Assembly: GCF_000813145.1 (NCBI RefSeq)
Contig: NZ_BAZF01000004.1
Span: 1 to 64,000, forward strand
Length of the DNA stretch: 64,000 nt
Source of the DNA: Geobacter sp. OR-1
Lineage (GTDB): Bacteria; Desulfobacterota; Desulfuromonadia; Geobacterales; DSM-12255
Direction: 5' to 3'
Below, piece by piece: positions 18,871 through 30,384 of the stretch. Position numbers and translations under genes: made by a program. The notes beneath the pieces are model-generated. The model had not been told where the DNA came from. It searched no databases and saw only the letters and a program-made list of their open reading frames with translations. Each line of letters starts with the position of its first letter. Positions within the stretch are counted from its first letter, which is position 1.

Positions 18871-19611
18871 TTACAACCTGAAAGAGTCGCCGAGATAAAT
18901 CTCTCTTGCTTTTTTGCTTTCCGCTATCTGCCGAGGATCGCCATACTCGAGAACTTCGCCCGAGTTAACAATGTAGGCGGCGTCACAGACACCCAGAGTT
19001 TCCCTGACATTATGATCCGAGATCAGGATTCCGATCCCTCTGCGGCTGAGTCCGCCGATAATCCCCTGGATATCGGCAACCGCAATCGGATCGATTCCGG
19101 CAAACGGCTCATCCAGCAGTATGAAAGACGGATTAGTGGCCAGTGCCCTTGCGATCTCGACTCTCCGCCGCTCCCCGCCTGACAGGGCAAAACCGGGGCT
19201 TGACGCAACATGCTCGATACCCAGGTCATTCAGCAGTTCTTCAGCCCGCTCTCGGCGGCTGGTTCGCGGGATATCCATCATCTCCAGTACTGCCAGGAGG
19301 TTCTGCCTGACCGTCATCTTGCGGAAGACCGAAGGTTCCTGGGGGAGATAGCTTATCCCCCTCCTGGCCCTTTTGTGCATCGGCAAATTCGTCAAGTCAT
19401 CATTGTCAAGAAGTACATTCCCGCTGTCAGGCCGACAGAGCCCGACAACCATGTAAAAGGTGGTGGTCTTGCCGGCGCCGTTTGGACCAAGAAGCCCTAT
19501 TACCCGGCCGGAGGAGACCTCCAGGTCCACCCCCCTAACCACTTCCCTTCCTCCGTAACTCTTCCGGAGACCTTGGGCTTTCAGACAATGGTCAGGGTTT
19601 GCTGCCGACAT
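18871..19611 (-). CDS. lptB: LPS export ABC transporter ATPase LptB
   Basis: A 246-residue cytosolic ATPase that powers extraction of lipopolysaccharide from the inner membrane with LptF/LptG (not in the window). Walker A is GLLGPNGAGKTT, the signature motif is LSGGERRRVEIARAL, and Walker B is FILLDEPFAGIDPIAV. The D/H-loop regions are also typical, and the protein is very close to the family pattern over its whole length. Its start overlaps the end of lptA by 20 bases, so translation is coupled. Confidence 0.96.
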   Translation of the reverse strand: MSAANPDHCLKAQGLRKSYGGREVVRGVDLEVSSGRVIGLLGPNGAGKTTTFYMVVGLCRPDSGNVLLDNDDLTNLPMHKRARRGISYLPQEPSVFRKMTVRQNLLAVLEMMDIPRTSRRERAEELLNDLGIEHVASSPGFALSGGERRRVEIARALATNPSFILLDEPFAGIDPIAVADIQGIIGGLSRRGIGILISDHNVRETLGVCDAAYIVNSGEVLEYGDPRQIAESKKAREIYLGDSFRL

Positions 19612-20107
19612 TAATCCCTGTACCTTTGGGGCTTATCACCGCTTCCACCCTTTGGCCGGCGCCACCGGTTACCACGCTTTTCTGCTCATTGAGATAGAAC
19701 GTGATCACTTTCCCGGTAATGGTATCATTTCCCTGGCTGACCCTTGGATTTTCCTCAAGGATGATAGTACCCGCCTGATTGTCAAATAGCGCCCGGCCGG
19801 CAAGGCCTTGGCGGTTACCCTGAACAATTCTGACATTCCCAACCGCTTCGACTTTGGCGATGTCCCGCTCTTTTGCCCCGTAATGAACCCTCAACAGATC
19901 GCAGTAAATTGTCACATCCCCCTGGCGCGCTACGACCGAACCACTGAAAACAGCAACCTTGCCGTTACCATCAGATGAAAGCTCATTCGACTTGATCTGT
20001 ATCGGTTGATCGCTTCTTACCCCTGGTGGTACCGGTGTACTTAACACTGAAGGAACGATAACAACGGTCAAGAGTAATGAGGCAAGCAAGGCCGAAAAAT
20101 ATCTCAC
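19592..20107 (-). CDS. lptA: Periplasmic LPS transport protein LptA
   Basis: A 171-residue exported protein of the OstA/LptA family that forms the periplasmic bridge for lipopolysaccharide. The N-terminal signal peptide (RYFSALLASLLLTVVIVPS) is followed by the beta-jellyroll pattern: IQIKSNELSSDGNGKVAVF, VTIYCDLLRVHYG, VEAVGNVRIVQG and TIILEENPRVSQGNDTITG. Length and position between lptC and lptB fit. The start overlaps the lptC stop by four bases. Confidence 0.93.
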   Translation of the reverse strand: MRYFSALLASLLLTVVIVPSVLSTPVPPGVRSDQPIQIKSNELSSDGNGKVAVFSGSVVARQGDVTIYCDLLRVHYGAKERDIAKVEAVGNVRIVQGNRQGLAGRALFDNQAGTIILEENPRVSQGNDTITGKVITFYLNEQKSVVTGGAGQRVEAVISPKGTGINVGSKP

Positions 20108-20706
20108 GGTAGCTTACCAGCTTTATATGTGGCAGTCACATCGCGCATTACCTTGAAAGCGGAAGTTGCCACAATGTACTCCATTCCTTTTCCTTCTAAC
20201 ATAAGTTCATCATCTGTAAACCTGACAGGATCAGATGTAGTCACAACTCCCCGTTTACCGACAAAATGCACCGAACTGGCGGCAAACTCCATGCCTCTGC
20301 TGCTTTTTGCCTTCACCCCTCCGGCCAGATAAACGTCCTTTGTTCCGGTGTGGTAAGTCGCAGTGGGAGAGTTCAGCACCAGTTCCCCCAGAGACTTGTC
20401 CACAGGAGCCACCGATAGCCTGACATCGGCGAGTTTGACCCGGGAACTCTTGGTGTCATATTCCGCCTTTTCCGCAATAAGCGTCCACCTCGAACTGCCG
20501 TTTGAGATTTCATGGACGCGCATTCCACGTAAAGTCAGATCTGCCTGCCGCTCTCCATCGGAGATCGCCCGAGATGATGATTGGCCATGAGAAGAAAACT
20601 TATTCATGGATACAACCATAAGCCAGGCAATTGCAGCAACAATTGCCAATGCCAGAAGCAGCCTGATTTTACCAGCGGTCAGCATAATTCGCCCAAAGTA
20701 TAACAT
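20104..20706 (-). CDS. lptC: LPS export protein LptC
   Basis: A 200-residue bitopic inner-membrane protein. One N-terminal transmembrane helix (LLLALAIVAAIAWLMVV) is followed by a periplasmic LptC/OstA-like domain (DLTLRGMRVHEI, WTLIAEKAEYDTKSSRVKL, LNSPTATYHTGTKDVYLAGG). It receives lipopolysaccharide from LptB2FG and passes it to LptA. A second in-frame ATG at 20685 gives a slightly shorter N-terminus and cannot be excluded. It is the first gene of this block. In related genomes I would expect kdsC directly upstream, but here two plus-strand genes intervene. Confidence 0.9.
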   Translation of the reverse strand: MLYFGRIMLTAGKIRLLLALAIVAAIAWLMVVSMNKFSSHGQSSSRAISDGERQADLTLRGMRVHEISNGSSRWTLIAEKAEYDTKSSRVKLADVRLSVAPVDKSLGELVLNSPTATYHTGTKDVYLAGGVKAKSSRGMEFAASSVHFVGKRGVVTTSDPVRFTDDELMLEGKGMEYIVATSAFKVMRDVTATYKAGKLP

Positions 20707-20907
20707 CGGTCAAAGGGTGTGTAAAGTCCATTATGGCAGGAAAAGTTGACTTTGGCATAAAGATTGAACAAGAGACTTCCTAACCGTGTAATTAGCCATG
20801 CTTATGTCTGTTACCCCCCGATAAGAGTTGAATGAACCAAACGGTTTTCTCTATTCATGGCGAACGGTATTGGCTACAATATCCCGATCCAACTAACAGG
20901 AGGTTAT

Positions 20908-21807
20908 ATGAACAAACACGAAACGGCCTTCATCGTCGGTTGCGGAGATATCGGCAGAAGAGTTGCGATATGTGCCCATGCAAACGGGTGGCAGATAACC
21001 GCCCTGCTCCGTTCCGCAGAGAAACTGGACGGGATGAAACATATTATCAACTCCACTATCACGGCCAATCTGGATGACCCGTCCACGCTGCACTCCTTGC
21101 CTATTGCGGGCACAACGATCTTTTATTTTGCGCCACCACCCGGCGGGGGTGTAGTTGATTCGCGAGTCAGAAACTTCTGCAACGCCATCCCCCCGGGCAT
21201 AAGGCCTAAAAAAATCATATACTTAAGCACTAGCGGTGTATATGGCGATTGTGGCGACATCGTAGTTACGGAAGAACAACCGCCAAATCCCCAAACCACC
21301 AGGGCTAAACGCCGGCTGGATGCAGAAAAGACAATTGCCGAGTGGGGGAGCAATCGAGACGTTCCAGTCGTGATTCTCCGCGTAACCGGCATATACGGAC
21401 CGGGAAGGCTCCCCCTGCAGCACCTGATGAGCGGAGTGCCGCTGCTGTCTGAGCAAGAAGCACCGGTTACTAACAGGATTCATGCCGAAGACCTGGCAAT
21501 GGTCTGCATTGCCGCAGCGGAAAGAGGTGAAGACGGTGACATATTTAACGTCAGCGACGGGGAACACGGCACCTTGACCCAATATTTCAATGCCGTTGCA
21601 GATCTCCTTGGGATGAAACGCCCCCGCCAGATAAACCGCGAGCAGGCAGCCGAAAGCATGCCTCCGCTGCTGTTCTCATATTTTTCGGAAATGCGCAGGA
21701 TCGACAACTCGCTGATGTTAAAAAAGCTCGGTATTAAATTACAGTTCCCGACCCTTGCAGATGGGCTGGCATCGTGCAAACCCGATCCTTGGCCCTTGGC
21801 GGATTAA
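20908..21807 (+). CDS. NAD-dependent epimerase/dehydratase-like SDR protein
   Basis: A 299-residue extended short-chain-dehydrogenase-like protein. The N-terminal nucleotide loop is FIVGCGDIGRRVA. A YLSTSGVYGD segment and the RAKRRLDAEKTI helix correspond to the usual Ser/Tyr/Lys region, but the YxxxK motif is not obvious (K/R-rich in its place). Later motifs ILRVTGIYGPGR and NRIHAEDLA are typical of the YeeZ-like branch. AGGAGG five bases before the ATG at 20908 fixes the start over the longer frame from 20857. The substrate is unknown. It is transcribed against its neighbours and, with the next gene, splits the kds-lpt cluster. Confidence 0.8.
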   Translation: MNKHETAFIVGCGDIGRRVAICAHANGWQITALLRSAEKLDGMKHIINSTITANLDDPSTLHSLPIAGTTIFYFAPPPGGGVVDSRVRNFCNAIPPGIRPKKIIYLSTSGVYGDCGDIVVTEEQPPNPQTTRAKRRLDAEKTIAEWGSNRDVPVVILRVTGIYGPGRLPLQHLMSGVPLLSEQEAPVTNRIHAEDLAMVCIAAAERGEDGDIFNVSDGEHGTLTQYFNAVADLLGMKRPRQINREQAAESMPPLLFSYFSEMRRIDNSLMLKKLGIKLQFPTLADGLASCKPDPWPLAD

Positions 21808-21917
21808 TGAATTATTACGAGGATAAACCAGGGCCGGATCTTGAATTTTTTCTTCAGTAGAATAAAATTCATTAGAGCAGGTTTTTCCGGGTTACATACA
21901 CTGAGAACGAGGCAATA

Positions 21918-22334
21918 ATGAAAAGTGTAAAGATTCTTCTGGTAGAAGACAACCCTGACGATGAATTTCTGACCACGCGGATTCTATGCAAACTGGGATA
22001 CTCAGCCATCGATGTGGTCCACCAGGGGGGGGAAGCCCTGGAATACCTGTTTGGAGAAGAGACGCACAACTACTCAACTGCCATTCCGATCAAAAAACCG
22101 GATGTCATCCTCTTAGACATGAGGATGCCCCTTATTAACGGAATCGAATTCCTGGAAGCTGCGCACGCAAACCTAAAGACTCATGAAATTCCGGTGATCG
22201 TAATAAGTTCGTCAAAACAGGAAAAAGAGGTCAACCGCTGTATTGAACTCGGGGCAAAGGCTTTTCTGAACAAGCCTCTTGACAGCATCGAAATTGGACG
22301 AGCCATCGTCGATTATTGCCCAAATCACCCTTGA
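21918..22334 (+). CDS. Stand-alone receiver-domain response regulator
   Basis: A 138-residue single receiver domain with no output domain. It has the acidic pocket VEDNPDDEF (the NPDDE extension is typical of the Rcp1/cyanobacterial-phytochrome-partner type), the phosphoacceptor aspartate in VILLDMRMPLING, a threonine/serine switch position in VIVISSSKQ and the lysine in FLNKPLDS. GAGG five bases before the ATG supports the start. Its last ten bases overlap the convergent kdsC stop. It probably works by protein contact. The partner kinase is not in the immediate vicinity. Confidence 0.9.
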   Translation: MKSVKILLVEDNPDDEFLTTRILCKLGYSAIDVVHQGGEALEYLFGEETHNYSTAIPIKKPDVILLDMRMPLINGIEFLEAAHANLKTHEIPVIVISSSKQEKEVNRCIELGAKAFLNKPLDSIEIGRAIVDYCPNHP

Positions 22335-22846
22335 TAATACCTTGCGGTGACCTCATCCCACACCCCTTTGCCTTTGATAATAAGGTCGCAGACCTCACGG
22401 ACCGCGCCCCAGCCACCTCGATTCTTTGCGACATAATCGGCATGCTCTGAAACATAGTCTATAGCATCAAGAGGTGCAGCAGCAAAACCGACCCGCCGCA
22501 TTACCGGGATATCGATTATATCATCTCCCATGAAAGCGACTTCCTCGTCCTTAAGCCCTCTTTTCGTCAGAATTTCCAGATAAGGGGTGAGTTTGTCGAG
22601 AGCCTTCTGGTAAACAAGCGATATCCCGAGCTCTGCGGCACGGTTGGTTACCACCTGCGACTCCCTCCCCGAGATTATCCCCACTTCTACGCCGACACGC
22701 TGGAGCATCTTTATGCCATGCCCATCCTTGACGTTAAAGAACTTGGTTTCAACCCCATTGGCGTCGTAGACAATTCGACCGTCGGTCATTACCCCGTCAA
22801 CATCGAGAAGCAGCAATCGGATATTTTTCAAGCACTCATGCGTCAC
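22325..22846 (-). CDS. kdsC: 3-deoxy-D-manno-octulosonate 8-phosphate phosphatase
   Basis: A 173-residue HAD-superfamily phosphatase that makes free Kdo from Kdo-8-phosphate. Motif I is LLLDVDGVMTDG, motif II lies in VGIISGRES, and motif III/IV is FMGDDIIDIPVM. The length suits the small tetrameric KdsC type without a cap domain. The start codon is GTG at 22846. It follows kdsD by 18 bases in the Kdo pathway operon and would lead into lptC but for the inverted two-gene block. Confidence 0.94.
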   Translation of the reverse strand: MTHECLKNIRLLLLDVDGVMTDGRIVYDANGVETKFFNVKDGHGIKMLQRVGVEVGIISGRESQVVTNRAAELGISLVYQKALDKLTPYLEILTKRGLKDEEVAFMGDDIIDIPVMRRVGFAAAPLDAIDYVSEHADYVAKNRGGWGAVREVCDLIIKGKGVWDEVTARYYQG

Positions 22847-22864
22847 GATTCACCATCCAAAATT

Positions 22865-23830
22865 TCAAGCTATCCCGGCCTTCAGCAGATCATGAAGATG
22901 AACAACCCCGACCGGAGTCAGTTTCGTATCGTCCTCGAATACAAACAATGATGTTATGGCGTACTGCTCCATCTGCTGCAAAGCCCTTGCAGCAAGCTCG
23001 GAACTCTTGATCCGCTTGGGATTTTTCGACATCAACGCACCGGCAGACTGATTCATGATGTCGATCCCCTGCTCCAGCGCCCGGCGAAGGTCACCGTCGG
23101 TGATAACACCGACCAAACCGCCCGTAGCATCAACCACACCGGTAATCCCAAGTTTTTTTGAGGTTATTTCAAAGAGGGCCTCGCGCATCAAGGTAGTTTC
23201 AGACACCAGCGGCGTGGCATCACCGGCATGCATCAGATCGTTGACCGTCAGCAGGAGTTTTTTCCCGAGTGCGCCACCGGGATGGAAAAGAGCAAAATCT
23301 TCCGCACTGAACCCGCGCTTCTGCAGCAACGCCACTGCCAGCGCGTCACCCATGGCAAGGGTTGCAGTCGTTGAGGCGGTTGGTGCAAGTCCAAGTGGAC
23401 AGGCTTCCTCCTTAACGGATATATCGAGAACGACATCTCCGGCCCCGGCCAGGGTAGAAGCCATGTTGCCGGTCATGGAGACGAGTGTCGCGCCCAGACG
23501 TTTTATTACCGGCAGTATCCGTATAAGCTCTTCGGTCTCACCGCTATTCGACACGGCGATAACCACGTCTCCCTTCATTATCATGCCGAGATCACCGTGA
23601 ATCCCCTCGGCAGGATGGAGGAAAAATGCCGGAGTGCCGGTGGATGCCATGGTGGAAGCGATCTTAAGGCCAATAAGGCCGGATTTCCCCATACCGGTAA
23701 CCACAACCCGACCTTTTGAGGCAAGGATCAGGTCAACCGCCCGCTCGAATTCGCCGTCAATACGTTCAGCCAAAGTCAGAAGGGCCTCGGCCTCAACCCT
23801 TATCACCCGTCTGGCATCTTCCAGAATCAT
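22865..23830 (-). CDS. kdsD: D-arabinose 5-phosphate isomerase
   Basis: A 321-residue enzyme converting ribulose-5-phosphate to arabinose-5-phosphate, the first committed precursor of Kdo. The N-terminal SIS domain has [17 protein letters not shown] and the sugar-phosphate site [11 protein letters not shown]. Two CBS domains fill the C-terminal third ([36 protein letters not shown]). Its ATG overlaps the kdsA stop by four bases. Position between kdsA and kdsC makes the pathway assignment firm; KpsF is the paralogous name for capsule loci. Confidence 0.94.
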   Translation of the reverse strand: MILEDARRVIRVEAEALLTLAERIDGEFERAVDLILASKGRVVVTGMGKSGLIGLKIASTMASTGTPAFFLHPAEGIHGDLGMIMKGDVVIAVSNSGETEELIRILPVIKRLGATLVSMTGNMASTLAGAGDVVLDISVKEEACPLGLAPTASTTATLAMGDALAVALLQKRGFSAEDFALFHPGGALGKKLLLTVNDLMHAGDATPLVSETTLMREALFEITSKKLGITGVVDATGGLVGVITDGDLRRALEQGIDIMNQSAGALMSKNPKRIKSSELAARALQQMEQYAITSLFVFEDDTKLTPVGVVHLHDLLKAGIA

Positions 23831-24651
23831 ATTCTTTTCACGATCGCATCAATTGATTTGAGTTGCTTGAGGAGGTCGGCAAGGTCATCGAGCTTGATCG
23901 AATTCGGACCGTCGCATAACGCCTTGTCGGGATTTTCGTGTACTTCCATGAAGACGCCATCGATACAGGTAGCGACTGCGGCCCGCGCCAGATATTCAAC
24001 GAATTCTCTCTGCCCGCCCGAAGCGCCGCCAAGGCCGCCAGGGAGCTGAACACTGTGCGTCGCATCGAAGACCACAGGGAAACCGGTACGACGCATGATC
24101 GGGAAGCTGCGCATGTCCACGACCAGGTTGTTATAACCGAAAGAGGCCCCACGTTCGGTCAGAATGATGCGCTCATTGCCCGTCGACACCGCCTTGCCCA
24201 CGGCATTTTCCATATCCCAGGGTGCCAGGAACTGCCCCTTCTTGACATTGACAACCTTGCCGGTCTTTGCCACGGCCACTACAAGGTCGGTCTGGCGGCA
24301 GAGAAACGCCGGGATCTGCATAACATCAAGAACCTCGGCCGCCGGTTGCACCTGTTCAATGGAATGGACATCGGAAAGAACAGGGATTTCCAGCGACTCC
24401 CTCACTTTCCCCAATATCCTCAGCCCTTCCTTAACCCCGACACCGCGAAAAGATGTCACTGCCGTCCGGTTTGCCTTGTCGTAAGATGCCTTGAATACAA
24501 GTGGCATACCCACAGCATTGCAGATCGTCATCAGCCGCTCTGCTGCGCGAAGCGTTGCCAGTTCGTTTTCGATGACACACGGACCGGCAATCAGTACCAG
24601 AGGCCGGTTGCCGCCAATTTTAACATCTCTTATGGAAATTTCACTAACCAC
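23827..24651 (-). CDS. kdsA: 3-deoxy-D-manno-octulosonate 8-phosphate synthase
   Basis: A 274-residue TIM-barrel aldolase that condenses PEP with arabinose-5-phosphate. The signatures [23 protein letters not shown], the [20 protein letters not shown] region and [13 protein letters not shown] are all present. The initiation codon is GTG at 24651, with AGG seven bases upstream. It sits 70 bases after pyrG. The enzyme links the PEP pool, also used by the PTS downstream, to lipopolysaccharide core synthesis. Confidence 0.96.
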   Translation of the reverse strand: MVSEISIRDVKIGGNRPLVLIAGPCVIENELATLRAAERLMTICNAVGMPLVFKASYDKANRTAVTSFRGVGVKEGLRILGKVRESLEIPVLSDVHSIEQVQPAAEVLDVMQIPAFLCRQTDLVVAVAKTGKVVNVKKGQFLAPWDMENAVGKAVSTGNERIILTERGASFGYNNLVVDMRSFPIMRRTGFPVVFDATHSVQLPGGLGGASGGQREFVEYLARAAVATCIDGVFMEVHENPDKALCDGPNSIKLDDLADLLKQLKSIDAIVKRI

Positions 24652-24721
24652 TGATATACCTGCAACAGTGAACAGCGCATGACAATAACTGAACCGGTCG
24701 TTCCGTTACCGTCCGCCTTAT

Positions 24722-26347
<1,626 letters not shown>

Positions 26348-26364
26348 TCACCTTTCACATTTCA

Positions 26365-27120
26365 TTACTTTTTCAAGCGCGCCAGAACCTTTTCCAGGTC
26401 AGCCGGAGTATCTACCCCTATTGACTCATGGGAAGTTTCAACCACCTTAATCCGATATCCGTTTTCCAAGGCTCGCAGCTGTTCTAGCATCTCAGCTTTT
26501 TCCAGAAAGGTTGGGGCGAGCTGCGCGAACCTTAGCAGAAAATCACGCCGGTACACATAAAGACCGACATGTTTGTAGCATAAGAGCTTTCCCGAAACAA
26601 AGGCTTCGTCCTTGAGATCGTTCCATTTGTCACGAAAGTTCGGCAAGGGAGACCGGGAAAAATACAGGGCAAATCCTGTGGCATCGGTAACAACTTTCAC
26701 GACGTTGGGAGAGAGGAAATCGTGCAGGTTGCAGATCCGGGTCTTAAGTGTACCCATGACAATCGAGGCGTCCTCAATAAGCGGGGCGATAGCCGCGTCA
26801 ATCATATCAGGGTCGATAAGAGGCTCATCCCCCTGGACGTTGACGATTATGTCGCTTTCCAGACGGGCCGCAACCTCAGCCAGACGGTCGGTACCGGTTT
26901 CATGGTCCCGGGAGGTCATCTCGGCACGCCCTCCGAAAGCCCTTACCGCTGCGGCAATCCTCTCATCATCGGTGGCGACCAGTACTTCCGAAACATGAGA
27001 CGCTTTGGCAGTCTGCTCATATACATGCTGAACCATCGGTTTGCCACATATGTCGGCAAGCGCCTTGCCTTCGAACCTGGTGGAAGCATATCTGGCGGGA
27101 ATAACCGCTGTGATCTTCAT
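26365..27120 (-). CDS. kdsB: CMP-Kdo synthetase
   Basis: A 251-residue nucleotidyltransferase that activates Kdo with CTP before transfer to lipid A. Motifs are [18 protein letters not shown] at the N-terminus, [12 protein letters not shown], the substrate loop [13 protein letters not shown], and [14 protein letters not shown] at the end. The length is standard. It is the first gene of the minus-strand kds block, 38 bases before pyrG. The 130-bp gap upstream should hold the operon promoter, but no clear hexamers stood out. Confidence 0.96.
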   Translation of the reverse strand: MKITAVIPARYASTRFEGKALADICGKPMVQHVYEQTAKASHVSEVLVATDDERIAAAVRAFGGRAEMTSRDHETGTDRLAEVAARLESDIIVNVQGDEPLIDPDMIDAAIAPLIEDASIVMGTLKTRICNLHDFLSPNVVKVVTDATGFALYFSRSPLPNFRDKWNDLKDEAFVSGKLLCYKHVGLYVYRRDFLLRFAQLAPTFLEKAEMLEQLRALENGYRIKVVETSHESIGVDTPADLEKVLARLKK

Positions 27121-27250
27121 GGGTATCTACGCCTTGCGGTGGAATAGCTGCACAAAAGCGATATCTATGCTTCCGTGGAACCGTCCCTTCCTGGGGTGGG
27201 ACAAACTAAGCTACACTAAATGGTGGAATAGTGTCAAGGAGGGAAAACCG

Positions 27251-28495
27251 CTAAGAGTATTCGGCGAGCCCCTTTGACCAGGCAATTGTTTCCAACTGGG
27301 CAGAGGCAAGCTGATCCGCAGTAAGTTGGACCTGAGCAAGCAGCTCCTCGGCCGCATTGAAGTCGGCCTTTTCCATCTCTTCCGCTATCTGCAGCAGTGT
27401 CCCGAGCCGCCCTTCCCTGTAGAGGAGAGCACTCCGGATATCGTCGGTCAGATTCAACGAAGCCACAACATCATCCACAGTTGTAGAAAGCAGGACATCA
27501 ACCAGAGAGAGGACACCGGTCATGAATGCCCGCTCCCCCCACTCCTTGTCCTGGATGGAAACATTTGGCACCTGCATGGCGAGCAGTTCCATCAATCGGC
27601 CGCGAACCGAAGCCAGCTCCAGGAGAGGGCTGGCAGTAGTTCCGGCCCCTGCTCCCTGGCCGGCATAGAGCGCCAGCACAACCCAGCGCCGGAGTTGCTG
27701 GCGGCCAAGCACCATGATCGCATGCTTCAGTGATCTGACTTTTTCCCTAAGCCCAAAGGCAACCGAATTGACCAGCCTGAGTAAACCATATATGAGATTT
27801 GGATTCTGGCGGAAAGAGTTCTCGATCTCGGCAAGATCTGAGTCCAATTGAAGCTGGTTGAGCAGTTTCAAAAGGGTCGCCCTGGCCGTATCGATCCTTT
27901 TCTGTTTCAGTACAATCGGCCGGGAAAAGTAATACCCCTGGAAGAGCTCGAAACCCAGGGCATGACAAGCGTCATATTGCTCGCGTGTCTCCACCTTTTC
28001 GGCAAGGAACCTGAACCGCCAGCGGTCCAGCTGCTTGATAATCTCCGGCAAACTCTCAACAGGAGTTAGCAGGATATCGAATTTGATCACGTCAATCATC
28101 TTGTAGAGCGGCTCGTATGCGGGAGAATAGGTATGGTCGTCAGCTGCCAGGATAAACCCCTTTTCTTTGAGTTCCCCGCACCGCTCTATGACCTGATCGG
28201 TAATTTCGATATTTTCGAGAAGTTCGATAACAACATGGTCTTTCGGCAGAAGTTCCAGGGTATCGCTCATCAAAACGTTGGTATTGACGTTGAAAAACGC
28301 CTGATGGCGTCCCACTACATTGTCAATCCCGAAATCGGTCATGGCATTGAGGATGACACTGGCACTTGCCTGAGTCTGGTCGGTAAAATCCGCATATTGT
28401 TTATCGGCTGAACGGAACAACAGTTCGAAGGCCACGATCTGTTGGTCCCGATTCAATATCGGTTGCCGCCCAAGAAAGAATTTTTCCTCTGCCAT
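27251..28495 (-). CDS. EAL-HDOD domain signalling protein (CdgJ/YuxH type)
   Basis: A 414-residue cytosolic protein. Residues about 1-200 form an EAL-like fold with degenerate catalytic motifs (FELLFRS in place of EALVR; FLAEKVETREQY; FELFQGYYFSRP), so it is probably not an active c-di-GMP phosphodiesterase. Residues about 200-400 are an HDOD domain (LLRLVNSVAFGLREKVRSL; GRQQLRRWVVLALYA). Related proteins influence motility and biofilm formation. It follows cheB by about 30 bases and probably shares its operon, suggesting a link between the CheB/CheR pathway and this output. Confidence 0.88.
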   Translation of the reverse strand: MAEEKFFLGRQPILNRDQQIVAFELLFRSADKQYADFTDQTQASASVILNAMTDFGIDNVVGRHQAFFNVNTNVLMSDTLELLPKDHVVIELLENIEITDQVIERCGELKEKGFILAADDHTYSPAYEPLYKMIDVIKFDILLTPVESLPEIIKQLDRWRFRFLAEKVETREQYDACHALGFELFQGYYFSRPIVLKQKRIDTARATLLKLLNQLQLDSDLAEIENSFRQNPNLIYGLLRLVNSVAFGLREKVRSLKHAIMVLGRQQLRRWVVLALYAGQGAGAGTTASPLLELASVRGRLMELLAMQVPNVSIQDKEWGERAFMTGVLSLVDVLLSTTVDDVVASLNLTDDIRSALLYREGRLGTLLQIAEEMEKADFNAAEELLAQVQLTADQLASAQLETIAWSKGLAEYS

Positions 28496-28527
28496 GCGCC
28501 AGCCCTGAATTTAGTATCAAACTGAAA

Positions 28528-29595
28528 TCACGTTGTAAGTTTCAGCACTTCGCGAGCAATCATCTCAAGGGGTTTGACATGATCGACCCCCCCCAGCTTT
28601 ATCGCCTCGTTCGGCATGCCGAACACTACAGAGGTTGCTTCATCCTGGGCAATATTTACGGCTCCAGCCTCCTTCATCTCCAGCATCCCCTTGGCACCAT
28701 CATCCCCCATGCCGGTCATAATTACGCCAACGGCATTCTTCCCGGCATAGCGCGCCGCAGAGCGGAACAGGACATCTACCGATGGCCTGTGCCTCGACAC
28801 CAGAGGGCCATCCTTGATCTCGACATAATACCGTGCCCCACTGCTTTTCAGCAACATATGCCGGTTACCGGGAGCGATCAGGGCACAACCGCGGACTACG
28901 GTATCATTGTCTTCGGCTTCTTTAACGGTAATGCGGCAAATCCCGTTCAGGCGCTGAGAAAAGGCACGGGTAAACCCTTCCGGCATGTGCTGAACGATCA
29001 CTATTCCCGGAGCGTCAGCAGGAAGGGCTTCCAGAAAAACCTTGAGCGCCTCTGTCCCACCTGTTGATGCCCCAACTACCACAACCTTTTCAGTTGTTTT
29101 GATCATGGCCCTGGAAGTAGGCTTTTCGATGATAACATCTGCAGTAAGTTTTGGTTGAATCTCGTGAGCCCTGGTGGAGATTCTCCCAAGCCGTGCCTCG
29201 GCAGCAGCCTTTACGGCATCGCAGATTCTGATTCTCGACTCTTCGAGAAACTGTTTGGTTCCCAGCCGCGGTTTGGTTATGATCTCCACCGCTCCATACT
29301 CCAAGGCCTTGAGAGCGGTCTCAGAACCCTGTTCCGTGAGGCTTGAGCACATCACCACCGGTATCGGATGCTGACTCATTATTTTTTGCAAAAAGGTAAT
29401 GCCGTCCATCCTTGGCATCTCAACGTCGAGAGTTATTACATCAGGGACAGCATCCTTAATGCGATCAGCGGCAACAAACGGGTCGGACGCGGTTGCCATT
29501 ACCTGAATCTGCGGATCAGAGTTCAAAATATCGGTAAGGGTCTGACGGACAACCGCAGAATCATCAACAACCAGGACCTTGATCAATTTCTTCAT
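28528..29595 (-). CDS. cheB: Chemoreceptor glutamate methylesterase CheB
   Basis: A 355-residue response regulator fused to a methylesterase. The receiver contains [12 protein letters not shown], the phosphoacceptor in [13 protein letters not shown] and the lysine in IITKPRLG. The catalytic domain shows the triad: serine in [11 protein letters not shown], histidine in [10 protein letters not shown] and aspartate in [16 protein letters not shown] nine bases before the ATG at 29595 sets the start; a TTG one codon earlier is the alternative. The linker is longer than in E. coli CheB. It forms an operon with cheR and a receiver-Hpt gene, but no cheA or receptor is adjacent. Confidence 0.94.
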   Translation of the reverse strand: MKKLIKVLVVDDSAVVRQTLTDILNSDPQIQVMATASDPFVAADRIKDAVPDVITLDVEMPRMDGITFLQKIMSQHPIPVVMCSSLTEQGSETALKALEYGAVEIITKPRLGTKQFLEESRIRICDAVKAAAEARLGRISTRAHEIQPKLTADVIIEKPTSRAMIKTTEKVVVVGASTGGTEALKVFLEALPADAPGIVIVQHMPEGFTRAFSQRLNGICRITVKEAEDNDTVVRGCALIAPGNRHMLLKSSGARYYVEIKDGPLVSRHRPSVDVLFRSAARYAGKNAVGVIMTGMGDDGAKGMLEMKEAGAVNIAQDEATSVVFGMPNEAIKLGGVDHVKPLEMIAREVLKLTT

Positions 29596-29637
29596 CAACA
29601 GCCACCTCCGGCAGATGCTTTCAGTTCAAATTCAAGA

Positions 29638-30375
29638 TCATCGGGACGCAATCAATGCCATGATCTCTTCAATCACATAATCCAGTGACAGTTCCAACTC
29701 CGGGAATAACTCGGCAACCCGTTTCATATCCCCCTCTCTGGCAGACTTTTCAATCTCGAACGAAATAGCTCGAAGACCATCAGCCCCGACGTTACCGGCA
29801 ATACCTTTGATTGAATGGGCTCGGCGCTCCGCACCGGACTGATCCGCTACGGCAATTGCCATGGCAAGACCTTCACGAAGAAGCGGTGCCTCTTCCAGGA
29901 ACGTTTCCCACAGATCGACCAGGAAGTCGTCATCACATTCCAATCTTGCCTTCACTGCTTCCGGGTCAACATGGTGGTTGTTGACAGTAGCTGCCTCTGC
30001 CCCATTTCCGGATCGAAAATAATTTAGAATATCCGTCATTGCCGTTTCATCAAAAGGCGCAGTAACAAATTTGTCCACCCCGGACTGGCGATATTCGTGC
30101 AGAGCAGATTCATCCTGATCCGAGGTGGCTACAATTACCGGGACATTACTACCAGTACCGGCAAACCTGACATTCCGCACCAGAGCGACCAAATCTATCC
30201 CATCGATATCCGGATTATCGTTATCGATAACTATACCATCAAAGCTGAAGCGTTCCAACGCAGCCAGCGCTTCCGTCAAACCGTCAGGACTCAGATAGAA
30301 TTCGACGGAACCGCCAAAATATTTTTCTAACAGAGTTGGCAGGTTTTCACCAAAACCATAAACAAGGAGCCGCAT
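29638..30375 (-). CDS. Receiver-Hpt phosphotransfer protein
   Basis: 245 residues. The N-terminal receiver-like domain has a weak acidic pocket (LLVYGFGEN replaces the usual DD), but keeps an aspartate in GIVIDNDNPDIDG and a lysine in KFVTAPF is absent, where V-T-A replaces T-K. The receiver may therefore not be phosphorylated normally. The C-terminal Hpt domain (about 135-245) has the histidine in AHSIKGIAGNVGA. Between cheR and cheB it could be a phosphate sink or relay for an absent kinase. GAGG lies seven bases before the ATG. Confidence 0.85.
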   Translation of the reverse strand: MRLLVYGFGENLPTLLEKYFGGSVEFYLSPDGLTEALAALERFSFDGIVIDNDNPDIDGIDLVALVRNVRFAGTGSNVPVIVATSDQDESALHEYRQSGVDKFVTAPFDETAMTDILNYFRSGNGAEAATVNNHHVDPEAVKARLECDDDFLVDLWETFLEEAPLLREGLAMAIAVADQSGAERRAHSIKGIAGNVGADGLRAISFEIEKSAREGDMKRVAELFPELELSLDYVIEEIMALIASR

Positions 30376-30384
30376 TAATTGACC

